Made by a program: the position numbers and the translations under genes
DNA from: Amyelois transitella
Taxonomy: Eukaryota; Arthropoda; Insecta; Lepidoptera; Pyralidae
Reading direction: 5' to 3'
DNA length: 64,000 bases
Assembly (NCBI RefSeq): GCF_032362555.1
Contig: NC_083531.1
Location: 4,712,001-4,776,000 of the forward strand
Notes under the pieces: generated by a model
The model's database searches: none
The model's input: the letters and a program-made list of their open reading frames with translations, nothing else
What the model was told of the DNA's origin: nothing
In this document: positions 26,450 through 34,044 of the stretch, piece after piece
Layout of the letters: every line of letters begins with the position of its first letter
Position numbering within the stretch: position 1 is the stretch's first letter

Positions 26450-29400
26450 TTATATATATAATATATAAGTATATATATAGACTAATAATAATATAATGCG
26501 ATTGCTAATTAAAAGACTTCACAAGTAGAATTGCAACCATGGAAAGATTTACACAAAAACTGCGTCATGACATATGTACATAGATAAATATGTCATAACA
26601 TACACACATACTTATATGCATACATACATACATACATAAAATCATGCCTCTTTTCCGGAGGGGTAGGCAGAGACTACATCTTTCCACTTGCCACGATCTC
26701 TGCATACTTCCTTCGCTTCATCCACATTCATAACTCTCTTCATGCAAGCTCGGCGGTTTCCGGGTACTTATATAATCACGTCTATATCCCTTGCGGGGTA
26801 GACAGAGTCAACAGTCTTGAAAAGACTGAATGGCCACGTTCAGCTGTTTGGTTTAATGAATAGAATTGATATTTAATCTTTATTTACATGATACTCGTGG
26901 AATACACGTAGTTAAATACGTACATACATACATACATATGGTCACGTCTATATCCCTTGCGGGGTAGACAGAGCCAATAAATAGTCTTGAAATGACTGAT
27001 ACGGCCACGTTCAGCTGTTTAGTTTAATGATAGAATTGATATCCAAATAGTGACAGGTTGCTAGCCCATTGCCTAAAAGAAGAATCCCAAGTTTATAAAT
27101 CCCTTACTCGCCTTTTTACGACATCCGTGGGAAATAGATGGAGTGGTACTATTCTGTTTTTTTTTCTTCTATTCATGCCGGGAACCACACGGCACTTTTA
27201 TACAATTTATTTAATAAATCTATTGTACTCTTAAATATTTTGATATTTTTTTAAAGGTAACTATATATAACCCGCTAGCTTGGGAGGTCACTGAACCCAT
27301 CAGGATACCAGTGGTCACGCGAAATAGTCAGACCTATGAGGTGTATGACCCTAATGGTAATTGTATCTTTTATTGATTTTTTTTATTTTATTAAATTTTT
27401 TTTTTTATTAGGTAACATTTCTTTTTTTTTATTTTATTAACTTTTTTTTTTTGACGGCCTCTGTGGCGCAGCGGTTGTACGCTTGTCTGTGACACCGGAG
27501 GTCGCGGGTTCGAATCCCGGCCAGGGCGTGATGAGAAAAGAACTTTTTCTGATTGACCTGGGTCTTGGATGTTTATGTATTATAAGTATTTATTATAAAA
27601 TATAGTATCGTTGAGTTAGTATCTCGTAACACAAGTTTCGAACTTACTTCGAGGCTAACTCAATCTGTGTAATTTGTCCCGTATATATTTATTATTTATT
27701 TATTTCTTGCATGTGGATATGAGGTTTGTGACCCTAATGGTAATTGTATCTTATATATTGAAATTTTTATTTCATTAACATTTCTAGCATGTATGGGTAC
27801 CTAGTTTGAAAATTAAATTTAAAATCCATGGATCCTGGATTGTGTGAGTCAGGTTTTTACACGAAGCGACTCCCGTCTGACCTCCGCGACCTTTGCAGAA
27901 GAACCTGACCCTTGATATACAGGACAAATAACACAGATTGAGTTAGCTTCGAAGCAAGTTCGAGACTTGTGTTACGAGATACTAACTCAACGACACTATA
28001 TTTTATAATAAAAACTTACATAGATAAACATCCAAGACCCAGGCCAATGAGAGAAACTTTATTCTCATCATACCCTGGCCGAGATTCGAACCCTCCGATG
28101 TTGTGACAAGCGTACTACCGCTCCGCCACAGAGGCCGTCAATTAATAACTAATAAATAATAAACTAATGGATTAATGAAAATTTATTTATTTAAATCTCA
28201 CAGCTAATATTACATTATAATGGGAAAGAACTTTTTCTGATTGGCCTGGGTCTTGGATGTTTATCTATATAAGTAGTATAAGGGGCCTCCAAATAATATA
28301 TAATTTTTCAGGTAAAATAATTCAAAGCCAATTACTGCCCATCGCTAATGCAGTCATAAACATACCGACACGAAAAAGCACAGCTAACAATGAAGTCCTA
28401 ATCATGCCGACTTTACCGCCATTAGGATACAGATCTTATTATCTAAAAAAAACCAATTCAAGATCAAAACGAAACACTAAAAAGTCAAAAGAAATAAATT
28501 ATTACAACATGAACGACTATTGGAAGAGTATTCACGAAGAAAATGTGATTGATATAAAAAATATTGATGATTCCGATGTTTTGATAGTGAAAGGTGATAT
28601 ACCCGACGCTCCAGCTAAAGATTTGGTGAGGAATGTTAATGTGGGTGTCATAGATTTTGGCGTTTTGAAAGACAGAGACAGTGTTAAAGATGTTGAGGAA
28701 TTCGAGAAGTTAGTTGAAGAGGAATTGGCTCTGAGGAAAGATGTGAAAGAAATGAGCAGAAGAGCTAAAGATGCTGTTTTTCCGAAATTGAATGATGAAG
28801 AAATGAGGATGCTTTCTGATGAGCCACAAATTGTTGAGATGGTCTCCGATAGCGTAATGCAGGTTGAGGTGAGTGTATTCACAGATATATTACATATAGC
28901 CACGTCTATAATCCTTGCGGGGTAGACAGGGCATACAGTCCGTACATCCAGTTTCTTAACGATGTTTACACTCGCCGTTAGAGAATTGGTTGGCTTCAAA
29001 TGTGTCTGAATGTTAGCCGATGTTCTCAGAAAAGTCAATGATACATATGTTAGAATTAAACAAAGCTATTGAATGAGTGCCGTGTGGATCCCGGCACCAA
29101 TTAAAAAAAGAATGTGACCACTCCGTCTCGTTCCCATGGATGTCGTTAAAGGCGACTAAAGGACAGGCTTATTAACTTGGGATTCTTCTTTTAGGCGATG
29201 GTCTAACCAACCTGTCACTATTTGAATCTCAATTCTATCATTATGCCAAGCAGCTGAACGTAGCCTATCAGTCTTTTCAAGACTGTTGGCTCTGTCTACA
29301 CCGCAGGGGATATAGACGTGTTCAATGTATGTATGTAAGCTATTGACGACAAATTTCCTTTCCAGCCCGCTCAAATATCGGTCGGCGATTCTGGTATGAC

Positions 29401-30547
29401 ATATCAGGAGAAAGATACAACAGTTGCCATTGGCTATTATTACTATCCAGGTTGTGTTGGTGATAATCGTGGAGCCAACAGGTCTTCTGGTGCTTACATC
29501 TTCAGACCCAACGCTACGGAACCTGTAAAAGTCAATATTAAACTAGATGGGTACATAAGCGGCCCTATAGTAAGAGAAACGCGAGTAAGCGGCGACAATT
29601 TCGCTAGCACGCTAAGATCATACGACAATTACTTCGAAATGGACACTGTGGTCGGCCCTATAGATGTCAACGATGATACAGGCAAAGAATATGTAGTTAA
29701 ATATACGACAAATATTATTAATAACGGCGAGTTTTACACAGATTCAAACGCTAGACAGTTGTTGAAGAGAAAATTGAATCAGAGACCGCAATGGAACGTG
29801 TCACTGGAAGAGCCGATAGCTGGCAATTATTATCCGGTCACTAATTTCATTTCTATAAGTGATGATGGTAAAAAATTCGCTATAGTTACTGATAGATCGG
29901 AAGGTGGCACGTCTTTGTCTGAAGGTGAAATTGAATTAATGTTACACAGACGATTGTTACATGATGACGCTTTTGGCGTCGACGAAGCGCTGAATGAAAC
30001 TGCTAACGGTGTAGGTCTGGTCACAAGAATAACTCATAGAGGTTTGATAAACAGGAATGCTCATGATGTGAGAAAGGTTGCGTTGCAAATGAGTTTACAT
30101 CCCAGAGTTTTTGTATCTGATCCCAAAATGAGCATGAAGAATTGGTTGAATTTAAAAAATGAATACAGTTGGTTGAATAATAAATTGCCTGATGGTCTCC
30201 ATTTGTTGACTTTGGAACCGTGGCGTGAAGATCTTCTGTTAAGATTTGAAAATATCAACGAAGTTGAATCTTCATTGAATGTGGATTTGGATAAATTGTT
30301 TAAAAATATCAAAGTCAAGTCTTTGGAAGAGACGACTTTAGCGGCGAATAGATTGTTGAAAGATTATAAAAAATGGGAATGGAAGACAGAGAACAGATTT
30401 TCGAGGAGTTTCAATGAGAATTATGGTAATTTCAAAAACAAAATATTATCCGAAGATGCTGATTTGAAGAATGAAGATGACGGGCTTAAAATTAATTTGA
30501 AATCGAAGCAGATTAGGACTTTTATTGTTAAATATGATTATGTGTGA
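7201..30547 (+). CDS. MAN2B1: Lysosomal alpha-mannosidase (GH38), 15 coding positions, complete
   Basis: Predicted retaining exo-alpha-mannosidase that removes mannose from N-glycans in the lysosome. Coding exons: 7201-7290, 8726-8828, 9304-9385, 10568-10753, 12755-12960, 14105-14241, one of three alternatives (16203-16336, 17562-17695 or 20004-20137), 21305-21397, 23334-23463, 24123-24201, 25132-25252, 25870-25975, 27257-27356, 28312-28868, 29366-30547. All junctions are GT-AG and phases match, giving 1101 residues with any one alternative; vertebrate enzymes have about 1010. Residues 1-19 look like a signal peptide. By comparison with bovine LAMAN and fly Golgi mannosidase II, the Zn ligands are H49, D51, D173 (also nucleophile, in IDPFGHS) and H419 ([14 protein letters not shown]); the acid/base is D295. 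The C-terminal part keeps [14 protein letters not shown] and [11 protein letters not shown]. The Met is preceded by an apparent acceptor (tttccag, 7191-7197), so the 5' UTR probably begins in an upstream exon. The excess length comes mainly from a charged segment at about residues 570-705. Confidence 0.93.
8726..8828 (+). CDS. MAN2B1: Mannosidase exon 2: first Zn-binding motif
   Basis: Residues 31 to about 65. Contains [18 protein letters not shown], the hallmark of the GH38 N-terminal domain, in which H49 and D51 are the expected zinc ligands. Acceptor tctctacag, donor gtaagt, ends in phase 1. Confidence 0.93.
9304..9385 (+). CDS. MAN2B1: Mannosidase exon 3
   Basis: Reads [20 protein letters not shown] in the frame set by exon 2, matching the family segment [11 protein letters not shown]. 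Acceptor ttgtcag, donor gtagga, ends in phase 2. A MITE (9418-9693) sits only 33 bases past the donor. Confidence 0.9.
10321..10505 (+). mobile_element. SINE-B, tRNA-derived family (reference copy)
   Basis: Head has a Pol III A box (tctgtggcgcagcggtagta) and B box (gggttcgaatcccggcc), as in a tRNA gene. A unique body (gcctgggtcttggatgttta) and an AT-rich tail ending gtgtaatttgtcccgtatat follow. Copies: 7983-8085 (+), 13594-13760 (-), 14282-15000 (-, split by a MITE), 19745-19950 (+), 21785-21965 (-), 22185-22420 (-), 27455-27700 (+), 27912-28140 (-), 28226-28275 (+), 31335-31475 (+), 47155-47385 (-), 56985-57125 (+). Confidence 0.88.
10568..10753 (+). CDS. MAN2B1: Mannosidase exon 4
   Basis: Residues 92-153, including [14 protein letters not shown] and [14 protein letters not shown]. 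These match the conserved FIYVE.AFF..WW and GGW.MNDEA blocks. Phase 2 on both sides; donor gtgagt. Confidence 0.93.
10879..11353. mobile_element. TA-target MITE, second copy
   Basis: 475 bp, ends cagggtgacatttaaa / aaaagtcaccctg, with TA at 10877-10878 and 11354-11355. The unoccupied site (ggtatatagctatattattt) exists about 600 bp downstream at 11465-11485. A shorter, reversed and internally deleted copy is at 9418-9693, also between TA dinucleotides. Confidence 0.82.
12158..12748. repeat. 42-bp minisatellite, about 14 units, in mannosidase intron 4
   Basis: Unit is about 42 bp with core gattgttttcatagctac and aataattaatttgaat; one unit carries 3 extra bases. Because 42 and 45 are multiples of three, both strands stay open for over 200 codons, but those frames are repeat artefacts. 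The last degenerate unit forms the sequence just before the exon 5 acceptor at 12754. Confidence 0.95.
12755..12960 (+). CDS. MAN2B1: Mannosidase exon 5: catalytic nucleophile
   Basis: Residues 154-222. Contains [17 protein letters not shown], whose Asp (D173) corresponds to the nucleophile and zinc ligand, then [12 protein letters not shown] and [12 protein letters not shown]. The acceptor (attacag, 12754) lies directly after a 42-bp minisatellite. The 3' part and donor recur downstream in three truncated copies. Confidence 0.93.
12961..13395 (+). pseudogene. Three truncated tandem copies of mannosidase exon 5
   Basis: Units of about 165-167 bp repeat the 3' part of exon 5, from the gggaattcgc region to the donor. 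Donor-like gtgag sites fall at 12961 (real), 13126 and 13293; the third copy stops near 13395 before its donor. Each lacks the first half of the exon and has lost about 10 bp inside GMGYDGLF, which breaks the frame. They follow exon 5 directly within the intron. Confidence 0.85.
14105..14241 (+). CDS. MAN2B1: Mannosidase exon 6
   Basis: Residues 223-268. Includes [20 protein letters not shown] and [13 protein letters not shown], matching the family pattern DLFTGVL.N.Y.PP..LC.DVLC. Ends in phase 0, which is the entry phase of all three versions of exon 7. Confidence 0.9.
14391..14871. mobile_element. TA-target MITE inserted in a SINE-B copy
   Basis: About 481 bp with inverted ends catggtgacatttaaa / aagtcaccctg, flanked by TA on both sides. 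Removing it with one TA restores the SINE-B sequence acttatatagataaac. Ends and TA target fit the Tc1/mariner superfamily. It lies in mannosidase intron 6. Confidence 0.82.
16203..16336 (+). CDS. MAN2B1: Mannosidase exon 7, alternative a
   Basis: 134 nt, enters in phase 0 and leaves in phase 2 (gtgagt). Includes [20 protein letters not shown] and [10 protein letters not shown], matching the vertebrate [23 protein letters not shown] block with the acid/base Asp. Of the three it is closest to vertebrates at WYKNLDKL. Joining it to alternative b gives an immediate stop (cag tga), so the two cannot be used together. Confidence 0.88.
17562..17695 (+). CDS. MAN2B1: Mannosidase exon 7, alternative b
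   Basis: 134 nt, same phases as a; acceptor cttaag, donor gtaagtg. Includes [20 protein letters not shown] and [10 protein letters not shown]. By eye 28 of 45 residues match alternative a, mostly in the second half. A SINE-A copy (17275-17530) ends just upstream and another (17705-17940) starts 10 bases past the donor. Confidence 0.88.
18060..18484. mobile_element. Inverted-repeat element inserted in a LINE fragment
   Basis: About 425 bp splits a LINE 3' end: the parts before 18058 and after 18490 join as ggacgtcctggtaaagggtc and tagtacccgaaaccgccgag. Ends read caattctgctattttat and aataaaaagcagaattg, an imperfect terminal inverted repeat. Target duplication is unclear; superfamily unknown. 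Confidence 0.6.
20004..20137 (+). CDS. MAN2B1: Mannosidase exon 7, alternative c
   Basis: 134 nt, same phases; acceptor caattcag, donor gtgagt. Includes [20 protein letters not shown] and [10 protein letters not shown]. It is the most divergent version: the residue before the acid/base Asp is Gly, and Thr replaces Gln in F-Q/T-Y. There is no stop or damaged splice site, so it does not read as a relic. Confidence 0.86.
21305..21397 (+). CDS. MAN2B1: Mannosidase exon 8
   Basis: 93 nt, phase 2 in and out. The codon split across the junction becomes Q, E or T depending on which exon 7 precedes it. Includes [20 protein letters not shown], matching the family VLYSTPACYL. Confidence 0.9.
23334..23463 (+). 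CDS. MAN2B1: Mannosidase exon 9
   Basis: Encodes [20 protein letters not shown] followed by [18 protein letters not shown]. Matches the very conserved DDFFPYAD...FWTGYFSSRP..K.YER block. Acceptor attttcag, donor gtttgt, ends in phase 0. Confidence 0.92.
24123..24201 (+). CDS. MAN2B1: Mannosidase exon 10
   Basis: 79 nt: [20 protein letters not shown] and ELKSAM, the helical segment before the last zinc ligand. Ends in phase 1 at gtgagt. The downstream intron carries the Helitron/host tandem array at 24399-25115. Confidence 0.85.
24399..25115 (+). repeat. Tandem array of host segment and Helitron-A (S-H-S-H-S)
   Basis: A 105-bp host segment (tatattataaggacaggtgg to gttatccaaaata) occurs at 24399-24503, 24709-24813 and 25011-25115. 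Helitron-A copies fill 24504-24708 and 24814-25010 exactly between them. The third segment runs without a Helitron into the acceptor of mannosidase exon 11. Confidence 0.9.
25132..25252 (+). CDS. MAN2B1: Mannosidase exon 11: last Zn ligand
   Basis: Residues 414-454. Starts [17 protein letters not shown]; the second His (H419) corresponds to the fourth zinc ligand of the family (bovine H446). Acceptor tatttcag, donor gtaagt. Confidence 0.93.
25357..25613 (-). mobile_element. SINE-A family (reference copy; about 50 copies in the window)
   Basis: Sense order: gccgtgtggttcccggcacc, then atggatgtcgtaaaaggcga, then tgtctaccccgcaagggata, then (TATG)n; about 260 bp. Clear + copies: 5240, 7324, 17275, 18850, 20255, 21550, 29078, 32005, 46805, 48765, 53364, 54460, 61245, 62970. 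Clear - copies: 1, 2974, 3645, 6093, 6672, 7580, 8085, 8890, 10035, 11700, 13760, 15120, 17705, 20555, 20960, 22460, 22985, 23745, 26925, 31478, 45960, 47690, 52535, 57665, 57950, 61690 (approximate starts). No protein is encoded, although its translation ([14 protein letters not shown]) recurs as spurious frames. Whether the 5' end comes from a tRNA or another Pol III gene is unclear; no perfect A/B boxes are visible. Confidence 0.85.
25870..25975 (+). CDS. MAN2B1: Mannosidase exon 12
   Basis: 106 nt, phase 2 in and phase 0 out. Reads [20 protein letters not shown], equivalent to the family stretch with two cysteines before the central beta domain. Contains an N-E-S sequon. Confidence 0.85.
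26017..26262. repeat. Helitron-B flanked by an exact 30-bp direct repeat
   Basis: The host 30-mer beginning tggaagtcttacagtctaat is at 26017-26046 and again at 26233-26262; the reversed Helitron-B (26047-26232) lies exactly between. A long (TA)n tract follows. Confidence 0.88.
26263..26475. repeat. (TA)n microsatellite
   Basis: About 200 bases of almost pure TA with two short interruptions (ttattattactta and ttact), in mannosidase intron 12. Frames through it are meaningless. Shorter TA tracts lie at 6543-6568, 46587-46635, 48740-48760 and 53015-53035. Confidence 0.95.
27257..27356 (+). CDS. MAN2B1: Mannosidase exon 13
   Basis: 100 nt, phase 0 in and phase 1 out. Reads [20 protein letters not shown] then YEVYDPNG, matching VIVYNPLGRKV...RLPV and V.DPNGR. 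Acceptor tttaaag, donor gtaatt. Confidence 0.88.
28312..28868 (+). CDS. MAN2B1: Mannosidase exon 14, with a long charged insertion
   Basis: 557 nt, residues about 523-708. The first part ([15 protein letters not shown]) matches the family LPALGFSTYSV block. From about residue 570 to the end the sequence is Lys/Arg/Glu/Asp-rich ([31 protein letters not shown]) and resembles nothing I know in mammalian LAMAN. Donor gtgagt at 28869 fits exon 15 in phase 0. Confidence 0.88.
29366..30547 (+). CDS. MAN2B1: Mannosidase exon 15: C-terminal domain and stop
   Basis: Residues 709-1101, then TGA. Contains [70 protein letters not shown] and LHLLTLEPW, all landmarks of the GH38 C-terminal domain. The last residues ([13 protein letters not shown]) match the family ending IRTF. 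Acceptor cctttccag at 29365. Confidence 0.93.
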   Translation, partial: PAQISVGDSGMTYQEKDTTVAIGYYYYPGCVGDNRGANRSSGAYIFRPNATEPVKVNIKLDGYISGPIVRETRVSGDNFASTLRSYDNYFEMDTVVGPIDVNDDTGKEYVVKYTTNIINNGEFYTDSNARQLLKRKLNQRPQWNVSLEEPIAGNYYPVTNFISISDDGKKFAIVTDRSEGGTSLSEGEIELMLHRRLLHDDAFGVDEALNETANGVGLVTRITHRGLINRNAHDVRKVALQMSLHPRVFVSDPKMSMKNWLNLKNEYSWLNNKLPDGLHLLTLEPWREDLLLRFENINEVESSLNVDLDKLFKNIKVKSLEETTLAANRLLKDYKKWEWKTENRFSRSFNENYGNFKNKILSEDADLKNEDDGLKINLKSKQIRTFIVKYDYV

Positions 30548-30567
30548 TTTGTATTTTTATGTTAACT

Positions 30568-30573
30568 AATAAA
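30568..30573 (+). terminator. Poly(A) signal of the mannosidase gene
   Basis: AATAAA starts 20 bases after the stop codon. Further AATAAA motifs follow at about 30605 and 30720, so the 3' UTR is either very short or has alternative ends. Confidence 0.55.
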
Positions 30574-31760
30574 CATTAATTTTTCGTCTATATTATCTCA
30601 ATTGAAATAAATTACAATAAAAAATATCTAGATGCGGTTGTTATACATATATTTTGTATCACTTTGAATATGAAATTCTCAAAAGTAAATTTAAAACAAA
30701 CATGTGTTTTTAAAGTATTGTAATAAATAGTGAAGTTAGTTTTTATTTTTTGCAATGGCGTATTTTCATAGAACTATAAATAATTTTTCTTATATACCAA
30801 AGTGTATATTTTTTCCCTAAATTACTGCTTGCAATGCTGGCCAAAGCGACATGACTGACCAGGCAAATAAAAATCCCATGAATACCTATATTACAAAAAG
30901 TTATCGAACTAATTGTATGTGCTGAAAATCGATAAGGGGCGCAATGTGAATTATATTAAACGTCTCAAAAGCAAATATTAAATGCTAATTTATTTTTATT
31001 TTCCCATAATTTAAGTTTGTATAAAAATGTTTAGAAAAATTATTTCATTCACCCGTTGTTTATTTTTGGCATCTGTCTAAAAAATTCTTATCGAAGCTAT
31101 GTAAGTATTGCTATTTTATGAGAGAATTTTTAATAAATATTTTTAGAAAATTATTAGTTTTATTTTCATACTTACTGTAACGTATTTCGACCGCAATACA
31201 AAAAAGATATACCCACCTATTAAGACAAATAAGATGTTCTCCTTTTATTTTCTGCGTAGCGAGGGATATGAAAAAAGAGAGTTATGAATGTGGACGAAGC
31301 GAAAGAATTATGAAGGGATCGTGGCAAGTGGAACTTCTTCGATCGTCCTGGGTCTTGGATTGGTTTATCTATGTAAGTAATTTATTATAAAATATAGTAA
31401 ATATAGTATAGTCGAGTCAGTACCTCCTAACACAAGTCTTGTACTACGAGGCTAACCCAATCTGTGTTATTTGTCCAATACATATGGTCACATTTATAAC
31501 CTTTACGGGGTAGACAGAGCCAACAGTCTTGAAAAGACTGAATGGCCACGTTCAGCTATTTGGCTTAATGAAAGAACTGAGATTCAAATAGATTCAAATA
31601 GTGACAGGTTGCTAGCCCATTGCCAAAAAAAGAAGAAAAAAGGTTGTAAGCCTATCCTTTAGTCGCCTTTTACGACATCCATGGGAAAGAGATGGAGTGG
31701 TCCTATTCTTTTTGGTATTGGTGCCGGGAACCATACGTCACTTAATTTGTCCCATATATA
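30574..31760. other. Intergenic DNA between the convergent mannosidase and XTBD genes
   Basis: AT-rich to about 31250, then a LINE scrap (31270-31330), a SINE-B fragment (31335-31475) and a SINE-A copy (31478-31740, -). No gene seen. Confidence 0.6.
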
Positions 31761-31766
31761 TTTATT
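31761..31766 (-). terminator. Probable poly(A) signal of the XTBD gene
   Basis: AATAAA on the minus strand, 65 bases past the TAA. The gene is convergent with the mannosidase, leaving about 1.2 kb between the two signals. Confidence 0.4.
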
Positions 31767-31830
31767 TTTAATTTACACTATCTACACTACTGTCATAAAT
31801 AAAATGCTGTCACATTTAAATGGAATAGTT

Positions 31831-32453
31831 TTATTTGAAAGACCTCTTTGCTTTCTGCTCCGCTGCGTCGCTGGCCTGAACAAAAGTCCTCTTCAATTTG
31901 TTCTTCCTGCTCTCCCGATATTTCGCCGAAACCTTCTCTGACATCTGAGCTATCCTCTTCATGGTCTGCGGAGGGTACCTGGAATTAGCAAATATTACAT
32001 AATGTGCCATTTGATTCCCGGCACCAATACAAAAAAAGAATAGGACCACTCCATCTCTTTCCCATGGATGTCGCAACAGGCGACTAAGGGATAAGTTTGC
32101 AAACTTGGGATTCTTTTTTAGGCGATGGGCTAGCAACCTGTCACTATTTGAATCTCAATTCTATCACTAAGCCAAACAGCTGAACGTGGCCTATCAGTCT
32201 TTTCAAAACTGTTGGCTCTGTCTACCCCGCAAGGGATATAGACGTGACCATATGTGTGTATGTATGTATTCTATATAGCAAGTGTTTACCTGCATCCCAA
32301 GAATTCGATATTGGTAAACAATTGTGCCAAAGTTACTAATTCCTCTTCAGCAAAGTTGTCTTTATGCTCCATCATAAAATTCTTTCGCACTTCCCACTGT
32401 TCATCGGACTCGTGTTCCGTCCGTAAAGATTCTATTTCTACGGAGGTTTTCAT
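31831..32453 (-). CDS. CDKN2AIPNL: XTBD (XRN2-binding domain) protein, CDKN2AIPNL-like, 103 aa
   Basis: Two coding exons: 32290-32453 (Met, 54 codons plus 2 nt) and 31831-31978 (to TAA). Donor gtaaac and acceptor attccag join in frame. The product has one domain: EQWEVRKNFMMEHKDNF, then LVTLAQLFTNIEFLGCRYPP. This aligns with the human CDKN2AIPNL/CDKN2AIP pattern QW..R..F and LLSLSMVWANHLFLGCSY, the fold that binds the nuclear 5'-3' exonuclease XRN2. A Lys/Arg-rich tail (KYRESRKNKLKR) may be nuclear-targeting. The length fits (116 aa in human). An acceptor-like ttgcag lies 3 nt before the ATG and a gtaagt donor (minus strand) near 32713, so a non-coding first exon is likely. The intron holds a SINE-A copy. 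Confidence 0.72.
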
Positions 32454-34044
32454 AATCTGCAATTAAATTAAATATGAAGGTATACATATAAATTTTAAAC
32501 CTTGTTGTACTCATATTATGCAAACAAAAATTTTAAAGTTAGGGAGTTAAATAGGATGATCCTATTGTAGAAATTAGGGGATTAAATTTGTAGATGTAGA
32601 AATAATTGTGGAAATTAAAGCAGGTTTAATACAATAACGAGGGGAAATGCAGAAGAGGTTTAACCACAAAATGTATAAGTTTTATCAGAGGGTTGTTGTC
32701 TTAGAAACTTACAGTGTCAGAATACAATAAATTGCAGCAAAACAATAAGAATAAATTACTGATTAAATCCTTCAATTCAAATAGAATGTAATATAATTAA
32801 TAATTTCTTTAATTTTGTTTTGTTTGATTTTTGATTTCTTTGTTTCTTTTCACGTTACGTTGTTTGACATTGACAAGTAGGTACCTACTAGATTTCGTTT
32901 GTGTTGCTAGATTGCAATTTGAAAAACTTCTTATACTTAATTAATTAATTTAATACTAAAATACTATAGAAATATTTTAATGAATACGAACTAAAACTAT
33001 CTATAAAAAAGAGGATTACAAGTAAAATAAAGTTTACAAATTGTACAAATTTAAATTAATATACATTACTATGGGACATTTCAAAATCACTTAATAATTG
33101 TCATCACCCAAAGGGTTTCACGACATTGGTTGACGTCAAAAAAAATTACTTACTTACAATAAAGTTTACTGCCACTTCGAAAACGTTACTGCAAAAGACT
33201 GCACTGTAGCATTTTCTTCAATAACTCGCAATTACCCATACTTAGAAAAGAAATGTAGACGAGAGAATACATTGTTTCTAACTAGTTCCTGCATAACATC
33301 AACTTGAATTCCAAGTATAATTGCAATTCATGTATTTTATCCGCAGCTTTGCCCGCGTTTTTTGCAAAGTCCACGGTACCTTTAGTTTTACAATGATATG
33401 TACCCTGTGTCCCTTTTTAACGGAAAAAAAATTTCATGATCGCTTGAATATTTCCGAATAAAATGCCTTATAACAAACAATCAAAGTAATACAAACTTTA
33501 CCTCTTACTATTTTAGCACCTCTTGTCTTTCCAACTACTTGAAAGCCCTGCTATTATTTTATATCTACTATTTTAGGGAGTACCTACACAGTAGTAATGT
33601 AGCAATAGCAAGTAGCAACAAACAAAGTATCGATGTATTACCCGGATGATTTAAAAAGTTGTTCATAAATAAACTAAGTTCTTGATAAGGCCCGTATATA
33701 ATAATGACACTAGCGCCATTGCAAACAAAAACCGAGTCTTCTTAATTTATCCTTCACACAATCATACGTTTCATTGTTGTCAAAAAGTCATTCAGCTTAG
33801 CTTGGTCCGTAATATTTTAGGAATAAATCCATTCCGAGGGTAACTGCAAACAAAATTAAAATAATCCTAACAAGATGACGTGATACCGTGAGTGTCGACC
33901 GATTCCCGTCACAGAAATCGTTAAGGTAAAACTTTTATTACAAGAAGCAGTTCCTCCTTTGTTACTTCGTTATTGCAAAACCATTGTTTTCATCCCGAGA
34001 TAATTTGATCTGGGCGTTAATCTCATTAGTTTACTATTAAAAAA
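32454..34044. promoter_or_regulatory. Divergent intergenic region between XTBD and zinc-finger genes
   Basis: 1.6 kb between two divergent start codons. It holds a likely non-coding exon of the XTBD gene (donor near 32713, minus strand), a Repeat-B' fragment (33070-33220) and a GC-richer stretch at about 33840-34040 that is probably the 5' UTR/promoter of the zinc-finger gene. SINE-A is absent. Confidence 0.4.

Noticed and set aside
26229-26496. Several YIYIYI frames
   Set aside because: Translation of a (TA)n microsatellite.
28532-29038. 168-codon minus-strand frame (Ser/Thr-rich) opposite mannosidase exon 14
   Set aside because: Complement of a Lys/Glu-rich coding exon, which naturally yields Ser/Phe/Thr-rich antisense frames; no independent signals.
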